A stretch of DNA of 64,000 nucleotides from Phytoamicus setariae (lineage in GTDB: Bacteria > Pseudomonadota > Alphaproteobacteria > Rhizobiales > Rhizobiaceae). The stretch is from NCBI RefSeq assembly GCF_016722925.1, contig NZ_JAEQNC010000001.1, positions 496,001 to 560,000 of the forward strand, in the 5' to 3' direction. Every line of letters starts with the position of its first letter. The stretch's first letter is position 1. Shown one piece after another: positions 63,367-64,000 of the stretch. The translations under genes were made by a program, and so were the position numbers. Below the pieces are notes generated by a model, which saw only the letters and a program-made list of their open reading frames with translations, ran no database searches and was not told the DNA's origin.

Positions 63367-63927
63367 ATGAGCAACCTATCGTATCAAATTCTTCCTAATC
63401 CGGACGACAACACCCATGAGGTGAGATTGTTCGTTGATGGCATAGACTGGATAGAAGCGGGTCACTTGGGTCTCGATCCACCTGACCTCGTCAGAGAGCT
63501 TACCAGAGAGCATCGAAACCACCTCACAATAGGCCGCTGCGGCTGCGGGGTCTTGGGATGCGATGATCTTGTCGTTGACGTTCAGAGGAAGTTGTACTCA
63601 GTGGAATGGTCGTGCCTCAATCGAAAGTCCGCGGTTTTCGATGCAGAGCATTTCGACAGCTTCGTCGCCACGCTGGTCAAAGACAACAGTTGGGAGCCGG
63701 TGGGACGAACCGTTGAGCGTCACCTCAACGAGATCTTCGCTGGCAGGAAGACTGGCGATGGTTACGCGTTCGACTGGAGCTCCACCAGAGTTGAGCCCAA
63801 TGTCATGACCTTAAGCGTTACCAAGAACGGGCATCAGAAATTGCTTCAGTTCTCTTGGGATGGAGAAACTGTAGCCAGCGCTCTATCGCGCGGCCAGCAG
63901 TTCTTGCAAAAGCAGTTTAACGACTGA
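63367..63927 (+). CDS. Conserved-type hypothetical protein outside the island
   Basis: A 186-residue protein of unknown function beginning MSNLSYQILPNPDDNTHEVR. It contains an internal Cys-rich turn, RCGCGVLGCDD, which might bind a metal, and several W/F-rich strands (YAFDWSSTRVEPNVMTLSVT). No signal peptide or transmembrane segment. It begins about 160 bp after the right att core, so it probably belongs to the backbone originally downstream of tRNA-Gln. Confidence 0.7.
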   Translation: MSNLSYQILPNPDDNTHEVRLFVDGIDWIEAGHLGLDPPDLVRELTREHRNHLTIGRCGCGVLGCDDLVVDVQRKLYSVEWSCLNRKSAVFDAEHFDSFVATLVKDNSWEPVGRTVERHLNEIFAGRKTGDGYAFDWSSTRVEPNVMTLSVTKNGHQKLLQFSWDGETVASALSRGQQFLQKQFND

Positions 63928-64000
63928 CAGTCTCGATCAACGCATTGGCGCGTTGCCAAGTCGCTCCACGATCGGTAGCAGCGATGTTCAGGGAACAAAA

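Overview
The window is high-GC alphaproteobacterial DNA, most likely from the Rhizobiaceae. The evidence is a cell-cycle methyltransferase of the CcrM type, a TTG-started pyruvate phosphate dikinase of rhizobial form, the cluster smc / DsbA-like lipoprotein / DUF721 / mutY, and a short inverted repeat of the kind seen between rhizobial genes. No species can be named from sequence alone.

Positions 1-30244 look like chromosomal backbone with a few accessory insertions. They hold an SDR oxidoreductase, a DUF2157-like membrane protein, a DeoR regulator, a glutathione transferase, a Tat-exported beta-carbonic anhydrase, ccrM, a serralysin-like metalloprotease, an FMN reductase, a large cadherin/RTX protein, smc, a DsbA-like lipoprotein, DUF721, mutY-HAD-SnoaL, ppdK, an EamA exporter, a Cys-rich protein plus an OmpA-like protein, an amidase-tetR operon with a palindromic operator, DUF1499, and a cupin-MBL pair ending at tRNA-Gln(TTG). 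Degenerate copies of the 3' ends of smc and ppdK lie on the far side of the RTX gene and of the EamA gene. They look like footprints of two separate insertion or recombination events.

Positions 30225-63205 form a genomic island of about 33 kb integrated at the 3' end of tRNA-Gln. It starts with a large tyrosine recombinase and ends with a 17-bp copy of the tRNA end. Short direct repeats resembling integrase arm sites occur just inside both ends. No relaxase or conjugation genes are visible. Cargo, left to right: an orphan HipB-like repressor with its operators; a possible undescribed system made of a DUF3102-like protein, a tiny ORF behind a hairpin, a PD-(D/E)XK nuclease-like protein, a small protein, a soluble AAA+ ATPase and an FtsH-like M41 peptidase on a separate chain; a 21-bp-phased tandem array whose units start with GATTCC; a small basic protein; two paralogous DUF1254 proteins around an alpha/beta hydrolase; an Rrf2 regulator whose putative operator also lies before an AhpD-like/NmrA-like/cupin gene set; MscS; LysR; a GFA-family protein; a c-di-GMP/two-component cluster (PilZ, OmpR-type regulator, EAL, hybrid kinase); an L,D-transpeptidase; a frameshifted second integrase; a HAD phosphatase; and an arylsulfatase. 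Six copies of a near-palindromic GCGGAAATSATTTCCGC element lie in the island's non-coding gaps, and I saw none in the flanks.

The best candidate for a new system is 33320-39958, centred on the nuclease / small protein / AAA+ / M41 operon and the phased GATTCC array that starts inside its last codons. The array holds 12 GANTC (CcrM target) sites in 433 bp. Past 63205 the backbone resumes with one unrecognised protein.
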